A stretch of 64,000 nucleotides of DNA from Sphingomonadales bacterium (GTDB lineage Bacteria > Pseudomonadota > Alphaproteobacteria > Sphingomonadales > Sphingomonadaceae). The translations under genes were made by a program, and so were the position numbers. Shown piece after piece: positions 24,666 to 34,389 of this stretch. Location of the stretch: assembly GCA_016721875.1 (NCBI GenBank), contig JADKHG010000002.1, forward strand, positions 248,001 to 312,000, given 5' to 3'. Numbering within the stretch: position 1 is the stretch's first letter; the number at the start of each line of letters is the position of its first letter. The notes beneath the pieces were generated by a model that saw nothing but the letters and a program-made list of their open reading frames with translations, did no database searches and was not told the origin of the DNA.

Positions 24666-25772
24666 CTAACTGAACGTCCTTCGTTCGGGATGGCGTTCGA
24701 TTGACATGATGATGCCGACACAGATCATAATCGTCATCATCGACGATCCGCCGTGGCTGATAAACGGCAGGGGGATGCCTACTACCGGGGCAAGGCCCAT
24801 GACCATCATCAGGTTGATCATGATGTAGAAGAAGATTGTCGCGGTCAGGCCGATTGCAACCAGTTGCCCATAGCGTGAGCGGCTGGTCAGGCCGACAGTC
24901 AACCCCCAACGGATGAGCAGGTAGAAGAGGAAGAGGACGAACAGACCACCCATCATTCCCCATTCTTCTGCCATGGTTGCAAAGACGAAATCGGTATGGC
25001 CTTCGGGCAGATATTCGAGGTGGCTTTGCGTCCCGTTGAGGAAGCCTTTGCCGAAAAATCCGCCGGAGCCGATCGCGATTTTCGACTGGCTGATATGATA
25101 GCCAGTGCCGAGCGGGTCATTTTCGGGATTGAGGAAAACCAACACACGATTGCGCTGATATTCGCGCAAGCCGAAGAAGAATCCCAGCGGGATGATCGCC
25201 ATCAATACAGCGCCAGCTCCTACAAACCAACGCATCGGCAGTCCGGCGACAAAGGCAACGACAATGCCGCCAAACAAGATCGCGATTGATGTGCCTAGAT
25301 CAGGTTGGGCGGCGACGAAAAACCACGGCAGACCCATGATAAGCAGTGGCGGAAACAAGGCTTTGTAATTGCTGACCTGCGCGGGCGGCAGCTGGTCATA
25401 ATACCATGCCAATGCCAGCACGACCGCTGGTTTCATCAGCTCCGACGGCTGCAGGGTCATGAAGCCCAGATTGACCCAGCGCTGGCTGCCGCCACCGACA
25501 AAGCCAACAAATTCGACGATCAGCAACAGCACGAACAAAACGCCATAGACCGGAAAGGTGACCCGTTTCCAGAATGTCAGCGGGAAACGCGACATGACGA
25601 TTGCCATCGCCAGGAAAATGCAGAAGCGCATCAGGTGTTTGCCAGCCCAGGGTTGGAAACTGCCGCCAGCTGCCGAAAAAAGCACCGTTGCGCCAAAGCA
25701 GGCTAGTGCCGAGAGTACCAGAATGATTTTCCAAGGCAGACTGGCGATCGGAGCCGGGATGATGCTATTCAT
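24666..25772 (-). CDS. rodA: Rod-shape SEDS glycosyltransferase RodA
   Basis: A 368-residue inner-membrane SEDS protein that polymerises peptidoglycan strands together with PBP2 for cell elongation. About ten membrane segments are seen. The C-terminal motif VGIPLPFISHGGSSMMT and the central GYHISQSKIAIGSGGFFGKG are SEDS signatures, and AAQPDLGTSI holds the conserved catalytic-type aspartate. Its ATG overlaps the stop of mrdA by four bases. It closes the mreB-mreC-mreD-mrdA-rodA cluster. Confidence 0.95.
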   Translation of the reverse strand: MNSIIPAPIASLPWKIILVLSALACFGATVLFSAAGGSFQPWAGKHLMRFCIFLAMAIVMSRFPLTFWKRVTFPVYGVLFVLLLIVEFVGFVGGGSQRWVNLGFMTLQPSELMKPAVVLALAWYYDQLPPAQVSNYKALFPPLLIMGLPWFFVAAQPDLGTSIAILFGGIVVAFVAGLPMRWFVGAGAVLMAIIPLGFFFGLREYQRNRVLVFLNPENDPLGTGYHISQSKIAIGSGGFFGKGFLNGTQSHLEYLPEGHTDFVFATMAEEWGMMGGLFVLFLFYLLIRWGLTVGLTSRSRYGQLVAIGLTATIFFYIMINLMMVMGLAPVVGIPLPFISHGGSSMMTIMICVGIIMSIERHPERRTFS

Positions 25773-27678
25773 GTGGTTTCGCCATTGGTGGGAAGTGGCG
25801 TACCCTGTCCCGCCATATAGCGTTGATATTGGCTAGCCATGCGCTGTTCGATTGTTCCACCCCAACCCGACTCAAGCGACGCCAAAGTATTGAGAGCTTG
25901 CTCGCGATCATAGAGGAAAGTCAGCACATCTTTGGCAACAGGTGCCGCCGCCCGCGCACCACCAAGGCCATGTTCGATTACGACCGCTGCGGCATAGCGC
26001 GGCTGTTCGACTGGCGCGAAACAGACGAACAAGCCGTGATCGCGATATTTCCACGCACCCGATTGGCCGCGGAAACCATCCTTGATTGCTTTGACCTGCG
26101 CAGTGCCGGTCTTGCCGCCCATTTTGACACCATCGAGCTGCAGGCGGCTGCGCACGGCGGTGCCATTGCCATTGACCACCAGGTCCATGCCTTCCCGGAC
26201 AATGGCCAGATGTTCTTCGGGATAAGGTAGATGCACGCCAGCCTTGCGTTTTTTGAGGACAATTTCGGGTTCCAGATGGCGGCCCGACGCGATCCGCGCT
26301 GTCATTATTGCGAGCTGGAACGGGCTGACACTGACATAGCCTTGACCGATAGTCGCGTTGAGCGTGTCCGAACGGCTCCATTCCTTGCCGTATTTTTTCA
26401 TCTTCCACGCGCTGTCAGGGATGGTGCCATAACGTTGTGATTGAAAGGGAAGAGGAAATTCCTGACCCAACCCCAATTGCTTGGCTACGGGGGCTATCGC
26501 GTCATAGCCAATGCGGTTGCTCATCGAATAGAAATAGGTGTTGCAACTTTTCATGATCGCAGAGCGCATATTCATCGGGCCGTGATGGCCGAGACATTTG
26601 AAGACACGGTTGCCCAGCCTATAGCCGCCGGGGCAGGAAACCGTTTCGTCCGGATCGATGCCGCTCTTCAACATGGCAATCGCTGCCATCGGTTTCAGCG
26701 TAGAGCCCGGAGGATATAGCCCTTGCAGTGACTTGTTGAGCATCGGGATATGGTCGTCCGAATTCAGCATTTTCCATTCCATCCGGCCAATGCCTTCGGA
26801 AAAGCTGTTCGGGTCGAAACAGGGCATTGATACCAGTGCCAATATGTCGCCGGTTAGGCAGTCAATAACCACGACCGATCCGGATTCGACGCCCAGCCGC
26901 CGTGCCACATAATTTTGCAGATCGATATCGATAGTTAGCTGGACCGGCTTGCCCGGTGTGTCAGGGCGTGACGAGAGTTCGCGGACAATTTTACCGCGCG
27001 CGGTAACCTCGGTGCGTTTGGCACCCGGCTTCCCTCGCAATTTCTCTTCCATCGTCTTTTCAAGTCCGCCCTTGCCAACCTTGAAGCCGGGGGTGATCAG
27101 CAGCGGGTCCTTGTTCAGCCGGTATTCCTCGGCCGAAACGGTTCCAACATAGCCAAGCAGGTGTCCGACCGCAGCACCGCTGGGGTAAAAACGCGAATAG
27201 CCCTGACGTGGGCTGACGCCCGGAAGGTCGGGCAGGCGGACGCTGACGCGGGCGAAGCTTTCATAATCAAGCCCCTCGGCGACCTGCACCGGCTGGAACC
27301 CCTGCGCCTCTTTCAGTTCGCGGTTGATCCGCTCGACATCGTCGGCATCGAGCGACAGCAGTTCGGCGAGCGCAGCGACCGTGTGTTTCTTGTCGGTGAC
27401 CCGGTCGGGAATGATGTCTACGCGGAAATCGGCGCGATTTGTCGCAATTGGTTTCCCCACCCGATCGATGAACCAGCCACGGCGCGGCGGCACCAGCGTC
27501 AGATTGACCCGGTTGCTTTCGGACAACAGCTTATATTTTCGTTTTCGGCAACCGCGATGTAACCCATGCGCGCAGCGAGCAGTACTCCGATCCCGCCTTG
27601 AATCGACCCGATCAGCATCGTGCGACGGGTGAAGCTGTTTTCCAGCTGGCCAGAAGTTTGCGCGCGTTCCTCGATCAT
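25769..27678 (-). CDS. mrdA: Penicillin-binding protein 2, frameshift near the N-terminus
   Basis: Peptidoglycan transpeptidase of the elongation complex, partner of RodA. ATG 27678 overlaps the mreD stop and begins MIEERAQTSGQLENSFTRR, followed by a membrane anchor (MLIGSIQGGIGVLLAARMGY). The frame breaks at 27536-27539, where four A (minus strand) are seen and five would give AENEKYKLLSESNR. The rest is intact: a dimerisation domain, then the transpeptidase with STLKPMAAI (SxxK), SNRIG (SxN) and KTGTAQ (KTG). Repaired length is 636 residues. PBP2 is normally essential in rod cells, so a real frameshift is unlikely and this gene is good evidence for sequence error. Confidence 0.92.
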
Positions 27679-28226
27679 GTGGCCAACCGCCAGCGGTCAA
27701 AAATCGCACAGGCACGTACTACAAGCGGATAAAGCAATATCGAAGCGATAATTTGCGGCATGATCATCCAAAGCGAGGGCGCTCGTTCAACCAATGCCTG
27801 AATGCCAACACCGGCGCATAGCGCAGCGACAAGCAACAATGAGGCGATTGCCCAGTCGCGTCCATGGTCGCGCCACGCCGCGCGCATGTCAATCAGTTCG
27901 ATTGCAACCATCGCTAGCGACCATAAAAGTCCTGCACTACCGAAAGGCTGACCGCTGAACAGATCGTCGAAAAGGCCTAGCGGCAGCCCCGCCCAGACCG
28001 GTAGCAAACCGGGGCGCATCAATCGCCAAGCCAGCAACATCATCAATCCCATCGGAGGCAGCAAAGGGCCTTCGGTAAAGAAAGGCAAAGCGGTCAGCAT
28101 CGACGCTGCCATAATGGTCAGGAATGGCACCGCGCGCATGCGCAACGGCGATTGATAGCGTTCGATGCGCGACTCATATTCGCGTGAAGCGACAATTTTC
28201 TTTGCCGTCGCTATGACCTGCTTCAT
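27675..28226 (-). CDS. mreD: Rod shape-determining protein MreD
   Basis: A 183-residue inner-membrane protein with five or six hydrophobic segments; it belongs to the elongation complex with MreB, MreC, PBP2 and RodA. Sequence is weakly conserved in the family, but LPMGLFDDLFSGQPFGSAGLLWSL-like spacing and its place between mreC and mrdA, with four-base overlaps on both sides, make the call firm. Alphaproteobacterial MreD proteins are of this size. Confidence 0.88.
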   Translation of the reverse strand: MKQVIATAKKIVASREYESRIERYQSPLRMRAVPFLTIMAASMLTALPFFTEGPLLPPMGLMMLLAWRLMRPGLLPVWAGLPLGLFDDLFSGQPFGSAGLLWSLAMVAIELIDMRAAWRDHGRDWAIASLLLVAALCAGVGIQALVERAPSLWMIMPQIIASILLYPLVVRACAIFDRWRLAT

Positions 28227-29125
28227 TCGCCGCCCTTGTCGGTTTGCGGCGTTTCGGCGGCGCTAAGCGCAGCCTTTGCTTCTTCCTGATAAGGCTTCAT
28301 CACTACAACATAAGTGCTCGCCCAGGGATTGGCGAGTGGCGCGGCAAGCGCACCGTCAGGTGTTTTCTGAATAATTCGGGCAAACGGAATATTGGGCGGG
28401 TACAGACCACCATTGCCCGAAGTGACAATGATATTGCCCTTTTTGAACGGATTGACGCCAAGGTCGACCGGGCGGATGGCAATCGTGCCATCACCTGATC
28501 CACTGGCAAGTGCGGGCAGTCCATCGGGTAGGCGCAGCACGGGGATGACATTGTCAGGATCGCTCAGCAACAGCACTCGTGCGGTGTTGGGGCCGGATTC
28601 GATGATCCGCCCGATAAGTCCTTCGGGGCCACGCACTGGCTGGTCAGGCAGGACGCCCTGATTGCGGCCAACCGACAGCGTCGCAATGCGGCGGCTGTTC
28701 GAGGATGTGCTTGAAATCAGGCGGCCAACCGCGACCCGTTCAATCAACTCGTCTGATGACAGATCAAGCAGGGCCTTCAGTCTCTGGTTTTCCAATTTGA
28801 TGGCTTGCGCTTCGACCAATTTGGCGGCCTGGGCCTTCACCCTTTTGTTGAGCGCAGCGTTTTTCGACGCGGCGTCAAAATAACCTTCCATATTGTGGGT
28901 AACATCGACGACCGAACGGCGGGCGCTGTCGAAGAAGCGAGCTATAGGCGCCGTCAGTTCGGCTGCACCACTGCGCAGCACGGCAAAGCCGCGCGGATCA
29001 GCGACCGAAATCAAAAGGATCAGCGCAGCAAAAATCGCCCCTGCAATCGCGATTACATAGGCCGCGAACAGGCTGTACTGCGCTTTGCGGGAGTAACCCG
29101 GGCGCCGGTGACTTGGCGGCGCCAT
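28223..29125 (-). CDS. mreC: Rod shape-determining protein MreC
   Basis: A periplasmic scaffold protein, anchored by one membrane segment (about residues 20-42), with a coiled coil near residues 80-125 (AALNKRVKAQAAKLVEAQAIKLENQRLK region) and the two beta domains of MreC (VAVGRLISSTSSNSRR, GPEGLIGRIIESG, VTSGNGGLYPPNIPFARI). I prefer ATG 29125 (MAPPSHRRPGYSRKAQ); an ATG eight codons earlier lies within a 33-base inverted repeat and has no better ribosome site. It overlaps mreD by four bases. Confidence 0.92.
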   Translation of the reverse strand: MAPPSHRRPGYSRKAQYSLFAAYVIAIAGAIFAALILLISVADPRGFAVLRSGAAELTAPIARFFDSARRSVVDVTHNMEGYFDAASKNAALNKRVKAQAAKLVEAQAIKLENQRLKALLDLSSDELIERVAVGRLISSTSSNSRRIATLSVGRNQGVLPDQPVRGPEGLIGRIIESGPNTARVLLLSDPDNVIPVLRLPDGLPALASGSGDGTIAIRPVDLGVNPFKKGNIIVTSGNGGLYPPNIPFARIIQKTPDGALAAPLANPWASTYVVVMKPYQEEAKAALSAAETPQTDKGGE

Positions 29126-29127
29126 CT

Positions 29128-29396
29128 TAGGCCCCAGACCCGCCAACAATGGCGCTGAGGCGCCAAAATGGCGAACATATCGGACGTAAACGCGCGCTGA
29201 ACAAAGTGGTTCTATGTCCCAGCGTGTTTGCGTTCGAGATGGAAGCCATTTTGTCGTCCCTCCGGGATTTGACCGATTTTGTCCTTTGCTGCGTCGGCAA
29301 AGCTTGACCTAGAACCACTAGGCCAGCGCTTAGCCTCCTAGCACTGAACAAAATCGCTTCAAACCTCAGCGTCATTGTTGGCGGGTCTGGGGCCTA
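29128..29396. repeat. Long inverted repeat between mreB and mreC
   Basis: 29128-29160 and 29364-29396 are inverted copies of 33 bases with one mismatch (TAGGCCCCAGACCCGCC... against its complement). A shorter nested pair is seen inside: AGTGGTTCTA-like bases near 29209-29214 face TAGAACCACT near 29310-29320. The whole 269-base block could fold into one large branched hairpin, or it may be a small MITE-like element. It fills the mreB-mreC gap and touches the mreC start. Confidence 0.75.
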
Positions 29397-29401
29397 GGCC
29401 C

Positions 29402-30436
29402 TTACGCGGTGAGGAGGACGCCGCGGAAAACCGGGTCTTCCATCGCGCGTCCGGTGCCGATGGCGACGCAGGTCAGCGGATCTTCAGCGACCGTCACGGG
29501 AAGGCCGGTCTCGTCGCGCAGATGCTCGTCGAGCCCCTGCATCAACGCACCGCCACCGGTCAGGACGATGCCCTGATCGACAATGTCCGCCGCCAGTTCA
29601 GGTGCGGTGTTTTCCAGCGCAATGCGCACGCCTTCGACAATGGTACCGATGGGTTCGGACAACGCTTCGGCAATCTGGCCCTGATTGATCGAGATTTCCT
29701 TGGGTACGCCGTTGACCAGATCGCGACCCTTGATGTGGATCGTCTGGCCAATACCGTCAGCAGGCGCGCGCGCAGTGCCGAAATCCTTCTTGATCCGCTC
29801 GGCGGTCGCTTCGCCGATCAGCAGGTTGTGGTGTCGGCGCACATAGCTGACGATCGCTTCGTCCATCTTGTCACCGCCGGCGCGCACCGAAGTGGTGTAG
29901 GCAAGGCCACGCAGTGACAGCACGGCAACTTCAGTGGTGCCACCGCCGATATCGACGACCATCGAACCAATGGGTTCGGTCACAGGCATGTCGGCACCGA
30001 TAGCAGCTGCCATCGGTTCTTCGATCAGATACACCGCGCTCGCGCCAGCATTGGAAGCGGCGTCACGGATTGCGCGGCGTTCGACCGAGGTCGAGCCCGA
30101 CGGAACGCAGATCACGATTTCGGGGTAGCTGAACATCCGCGGCTTGCCGTGCACTTTGTGGATGAAGTGCTTGATCATCTGCTCAGCCACGTCGATGTCG
30201 GCGATGACGCCGTCGCGCAAAGGACGGATCGCCTCGATGCTGTCGGGGGTCTTGCCCATCATCAGCTTGGCGTCGTCGCCGACGGCCTTGACGCGTTTGA
30301 TGCCGTTGATGGTTTCGATGGCGACCACTGAAGGTTCGTTCAAAACGATACCCTGGCCGCGCACATAGACCACCGTATTGGCGGTGCCGAGGTCGATTGC
30401 CATGTCCTGTGAGGCAAACCGGAAAAGCTTAAACAT
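29402..30436 (-). CDS. mreB: Rod shape-determining actin homologue MreB
   Basis: A 344-residue bacterial actin that forms filaments under the membrane and directs lateral wall growth. MFKLFRFASQDMAIDLGTANTVVYVRGQG at the start includes the phosphate-1 loop; VVDIGGGTTEVAVLSLRG is phosphate-2, and GIVLTGGGALMQGLDEHL is the adenosine motif. The N-terminal amphipathic stretch is the membrane anchor seen in Gram-negative MreB. It is the first gene of the rod-shape cluster, separated from mreC by the long inverted repeat. Confidence 0.97.
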   Translation of the reverse strand: MFKLFRFASQDMAIDLGTANTVVYVRGQGIVLNEPSVVAIETINGIKRVKAVGDDAKLMMGKTPDSIEAIRPLRDGVIADIDVAEQMIKHFIHKVHGKPRMFSYPEIVICVPSGSTSVERRAIRDAASNAGASAVYLIEEPMAAAIGADMPVTEPIGSMVVDIGGGTTEVAVLSLRGLAYTTSVRAGGDKMDEAIVSYVRRHHNLLIGEATAERIKKDFGTARAPADGIGQTIHIKGRDLVNGVPKEISINQGQIAEALSEPIGTIVEGVRIALENTAPELAADIVDQGIVLTGGGALMQGLDEHLRDETGLPVTVAEDPLTCVAIGTGRAMEDPVFRGVLLTA

Positions 30437-30624
30437 TCTCTATTCTTCCACCCGGATAAAGGTTTGTGGGATTGCGGGCTGAAATGCCTTTGACGGTGGC
30501 CCGGTGCAATCGCGTCGCCCTACAGGAAATTGCTGTCTATAAAAACAGCAAAATTGGGGTGATACGGCCTTATCCACTGTTAAAGGATTCGCTTGGGAGC
30601 GGCGCTTGGGCTAGGCGGTCGCAG

Positions 30625-32480
30625 ATGTCAATAAGAAGGCTCCCCGACGCACTCATCAACCGGATTGCTGCCGGTGAAGTGGTGGAAAGACCGGCCAGTG
30701 CGTTAAAGGAACTGGTCGAAAACGCCATAGATGCCGGTGCGACCCAGATTTCGGTGCGGCTTGGGGCAGGCGGGCTCGATCTGGTCGAGGTGACCGACGA
30801 CGGATGCGGCATGTCCCGCGACGAAATGGCGCTGGCACTGGAACGGCACGCAACCTCCAAATTGCCTGATGACAATATCGATCAGGTCATGACAATGGGC
30901 TTTCGCGGCGAGGCCTTGCCTTCGATTGCCAGTGTTTCACGTTTCACAGTGGAAAGCCGGGTGCGCAGCGGCGATGGTCCGGGCCAAGAGGGCTGGAAAC
31001 GCGTGGTCGATCATGGTCAGCTTGTGGCCGAAGGCCCAGCCGCGATTCCGCCGGGAACACGGGTGCGGGTGGAAAATCTGTTCGGCAATATCCCCGCGCG
31101 GCGCAAATTCCTCCGCAGCCCTCGTGCCGAATATGCGGCTGCTCTGGATGCAGTCCGCCGGCTGGCGATGGCAAGGCCCGACATTGGCTTCACCCTTGAA
31201 CATGACGGGCGGCGGACGCTGTCAGTACAGCCGGGGATGGAGCGGCCCGAACGCGTGGCCGCGCTGACCGCGCCCGAACTCGCCGAGAACAGTGTCGGGC
31301 TGGATTTCCAGCGCGAAGGATTGCGGCTAGGCGGGATTGCGTCGCTGCCGACCTACAATCGCGGGGTGGGCGATCATCAATATCTGTTCGTCAATGGCCG
31401 TCCGGTGAAAGACAGGCTTCTGGTCGGCGCAGTGCGCGGGGCCTATGCCGAAATGCTTGCGCGCGACCGTCATGCCGTAGTGGCGCTGTTCCTCGAGGTG
31501 CCACCGAGCGAAGTCGATGTGAATGTCCATCCAGCAAAGACCGAAGTCCGCTTCCGCGATCCGGCTTTGGTGCGCGGAATGATTGTATCCGGCTTGCGCC
31601 ATGCGATCGATCAGGCGGGCTTCCGCAGTGTGCAGCGCCCGGCCGAGGCCGCGCTGGCAAACTGGCAGGTGGAGCCTGTGCAGACGGCACAGGGGGCGTT
31701 TTTTGGAAACAATCCCTCCCTCTGGGAAGTGAGGCCGCAGGCCGGAGAGGGCATGATGCGCAGCCCCTCCCTGTCGGCTTCGCCGACTACCCCTCCCAAG
31801 GGGAGGGGATTGGGTCATTTCGCGATTCCCGAGCGCATTTCTCAGCCCTCCCCATGGGCCGTGCCGAAGCCGCAACCGAATCCGTCCCGCAAGCCAGCCG
31901 CTTCCCGCTTGGCATCGCACGCGGTCAGGTTGCCAACACCTATATTGTCGCTGAGGCGGAGGACGGCCTCGTAATCGTTGACCAGCATGCCGCGCATGAA
32001 CGGCTAGTTCTCGAACGAATGCGCACAGCGACCGCCAATGGCCGGGTTGCGACGCAAGGCCTGCTCGTTCCCGAAGTGGTTGAACTCGACGAACCGGCGT
32101 GCGACCGGCTGGAGGCGCGGGCCGCCGAATTTGCCGACCTCGGCCTCGAAATCGAACGCTTCGGCCCTGCCGCAATGTTGGTGAGGAGCGTGCCCGCTTT
32201 GCTCGGCACCAAGGATGTGCAGGCGTTGGTTCGCGATCTCGCCGATGATCTAGCGGCATATGATCAAGCGATCAGCCTCAAAGAACGCCTAGATCATGTC
32301 GCCGCTACCATGGCTTGCCACGGTTCGGTCAGAGCGGGGCGGGTGCTGTCGGTCACAGAAATGAACGCATTATTGCGCGAAATGGAGGTCACGCCGCATA
32401 GCGGGCAGTGCAATCACGGGCGCCCGACTTGGGTGAAGCTAGCGCTTGGCGATGTGGAGAAGCTGTTCGGGAGGAAGTGA
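30625..32480 (+). CDS. mutL: DNA mismatch repair protein MutL, frameshift and repeat in the linker
   Basis: About 618 residues once rejoined. MutL couples MutS mismatch recognition to strand removal. The start ATG 30625 gives MSIRRLPDALINRIAAGEVVERP; GHKL ATPase motifs follow (ENAIDAGAT, DDGCGMS, GFRGEALPSIASV) with LFGNIPARRKFL. The C-terminal dimerisation domain includes VDQHAAHERLVLERM and ACHGSVRAG. The two domains lie in different frames, switching near 31846-31853 in a C-rich run inside the flexible linker. The linker also contains about 33 codons of a palindromic repeat (31713-31810). A frameshift in a variable linker cannot be repaired exactly by eye. A real break would give a mutator strain, but error is more likely. 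Confidence 0.9.
31713..31810. repeat. Palindromic repeat element inside the mutL linker
   Basis: A block of about 98 bases with strong small hairpins: GTCGGC-TTC-GCCGAC at 31773-31787 and CCCCTCCC-AAG-GGGAGGGG at 31790-31808, preceded by a CCCTCCCTCTGGGA segment. From memory this form is like short intergenic repeats common in sphingomonad and Caulobacter genomes. Here it is read in frame as the low-complexity stretch SPSLSASPTTPPKGRG. Confidence 0.6.
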
Positions 32481-32488
32481 CTGGTATT

Positions 32489-32942
32489 TCAGTCCCCACG
32501 CACCCTGATCAACCCGTTCGAAACCATCGACATCACCGGCGCATCATCCTGATTATAAATTGTCGCTTGCGAGCGGAAGCTGCCCATATGTGGTTTTGAC
32601 TGGGATTGGCGTTTAGAAAGCACTTCGGTTTCGATCCTCAGCGTGTCGCCCGGATAAACCGGTTTCAGCCAACGGATTTCGTCGATGCCGGGCGACCCCA
32701 GACCGGCCTGTTTGTTGGCGAGCATGTTTTCCACCAGCATCCGCATGGTCATCGCACAAGTGTGCCATCCGCTCGCCGATATCCGACCGAAATGGGTTTG
32801 CGCCGCGGCTTCGTCGTCCAAGTGAAATGGCTGTGGATCATATTTTTGCGCGAATTCCAGCACCTCTTCGCGCGTAACTTCATAGCGGCCAAAGCTGCTT
32901 TTGCTGCCGACAACAATATCTTCAAAAAGATCATGTACTCAT
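32489..32942 (-). CDS. MaoC-like (R)-hydratase domain protein, start frameshifted
   Basis: A hot-dog-fold protein of about 150 residues, like MaoC-family enoyl-CoA hydratases. Motifs: EFAQKYDPQPFHLDDEAA (the hydratase D-P-x-x-x-H), FGRISASGWHTCAMTMRM, and LKPVYPGDTLRIETEVL. The preceding GNAT gene ends in an ATGA that offers a start at 32942, but that frame stops after three codons; an indel near 32928-32936 would join it to DLFEDIVVGSKSSFGRYEVTREE. A GTG at 32863 is a possible but poorer start because it would cut off the first strand of the fold. The substrate is unknown. Confidence 0.75.
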
Positions 32943-33526
32943 CCTATAATTGGTATTTGCGGTGCCGCCTCACGCGGCAAAAGGCCGGTTAGGCGCGGAT
33001 CGGGGAATGTTTCCAACTGGCGCTGATAGGCGACAAAGCCGCTTTTGCGGTAGAAAGCCAACGCCCCCGGCCCATCAAGCGTGCAGGTGTGGACCCACAT
33101 CCGCTTCATCCCTTGTCGCGCCCAGCCGAGTTGCAGCGCCATAGCCATCAGCCATTTACCATGTCCCTTGCCGTTAAGCGCAGGTATCAGGCCGAAAAAG
33201 GCGATCTCGCATTGTCCGGCCTCGCGGAAGTCGAGCTCGAGAATGCCGACCTCGATCCCGCGCCTGTCGCTAACCGCCCAGATCATGACGTCTGGATCTT
33301 CGATGATCGCTGCCAGTTCCGCGTCCGACAACATCAACCGCGAGCACCACAGCCAAGGTTCACCTACCCGGCGGAACAATGCCTGATATTTCTCAAGCGC
33401 AGGGTTTTGCCACCGCACCAATTGCAGTTCGGACGGTGGAGTGGGTCGCAGGCGCGGCTTTTCGAGCAATTCGAGCGAGGTCGCAATAGCGGCGACATGG
33501 CCTTCGGGGAGGGGGGAATATGGCAA
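32939..33526 (-). CDS. GNAT-family N-acetyltransferase
   Basis: A 195-residue acetyltransferase. The acetyl-CoA site is seen in FFGLIPALNGKGHGKWLMAMAL (Q/R-x-x-G-x-G/A form), with GALAFYRKSGFVAYQRQ as the C-terminal GNAT motif B and VGILELDFR as the central strand. The acceptor is unknown. It lies six bases after hemF and is coupled to the MaoC-like gene by ATGA. Confidence 0.85.
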   Translation of the reverse strand: MPYSPLPEGHVAAIATSLELLEKPRLRPTPPSELQLVRWQNPALEKYQALFRRVGEPWLWCSRLMLSDAELAAIIEDPDVMIWAVSDRRGIEVGILELDFREAGQCEIAFFGLIPALNGKGHGKWLMAMALQLGWARQGMKRMWVHTCTLDGPGALAFYRKSGFVAYQRQLETFPDPRLTGLLPREAAPQIPIIG

Positions 33527-33531
33527 GTCGC

Positions 33532-34389
33532 TTATTCCCAGATAACCTCAGGAGGCAGGCTCATCAGGATCGCTTCAATATTGCCACCGGTTTTCAGGCC
33601 AAACATCGTGCCGCGATCATAGACAAGGTTGAACTCGGCATAGCGACCACGCCACACCAGTTGCGCATGTTTCTCTTCGGGAGTGAATTCCAGCCCCATC
33701 CGTCGACGCACGATTCGGGGGAAAACATCGAGAAAGGCCTCTCCCACATCGCGGGTCAGCGCAAAATTGCGTTCGAACAGCGTGTCGTTGTCGCATTCCA
33801 GATGATCGTAGAAAATCCCGCCCACACCGCGATGGGTGTTGCGGTGCGGGATCCAGAAATAGTCCTCGGCCCATTGTTTGTATCGTTCATAGACTTCGGG
33901 TCCGTAAGGCACACAGGCCGCGCGTAGCCTGGCGTGGAAATCATCGGTGTCTTGTTCATAGGGGATAGGCGGGTTCAAATCGGCACCGCCGCCGAACCAT
34001 TTCTTGGTCGTGGTCAGGAAACGGGTGTTCATATGGACTGCGGGGACATGAGGGTTCGCCATATGCGCGACCAAGCTGATGCCGGTAGCGAAAAAGGCCG
34101 GGTCTTCGCCCGCGCCGTGAATTGTCTTGGCAAAGTCGGGGTTTAGCGCGCCGCCAACGGTGGAAACATTGACCCCGACTTTCTCAAACACCTTGCCCTT
34201 CATCACCCCGCGCACCCCGCCGCCGCCCGGTGTGCCGTCGGGTTCGGTGCGGTCCCATGACAGATAGTCGAAACTGGCATCCGATCCTGCCTCGCGCTCG
34301 ATTGCCTCGAATTCGGCGCAGATGCGGTTGCGCAAATCCTCAAACCAGTTTCGTGCCGCCTCTTGCTGGGGATCGGGGGTGAGGGTCAT
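33532..34389 (-). CDS. hemF: Oxygen-dependent coproporphyrinogen III oxidase
   Basis: Haem biosynthesis enzyme that oxidatively decarboxylates coproporphyrinogen III to protoporphyrinogen IX. The 285-residue protein contains GGGGVRGVMKGKVFEKVGVNVS, HMNTRFLTTTKKWFGGGADLNPP, FYDHLE and the C-terminal RGRYAEFNLVYDRGTMFGLKTGGN, all close to the HemF signature. The frame is intact. Its ATG overlaps the stop of the upstream methyltransferase gene (ATGA). Confidence 0.96.
   Translation of the reverse strand: MTLTPDPQQEAARNWFEDLRNRICAEFEAIEREAGSDASFDYLSWDRTEPDGTPGGGGVRGVMKGKVFEKVGVNVSTVGGALNPDFAKTIHGAGEDPAFFATGISLVAHMANPHVPAVHMNTRFLTTTKKWFGGGADLNPPIPYEQDTDDFHARLRAACVPYGPEVYERYKQWAEDYFWIPHRNTHRGVGGIFYDHLECDNDTLFERNFALTRDVGEAFLDVFPRIVRRRMGLEFTPEEKHAQLVWRGRYAEFNLVYDRGTMFGLKTGGNIEAILMSLPPEVIWE

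Noticed and set aside
32863..32865. GTG at 32863 (minus) as the start of the MaoC-like gene
   Set aside because: It would drop the conserved first part of the fold, which is readable upstream in the same frame; the ATGA overlap with the GNAT gene points to 32942 with an indel in between.
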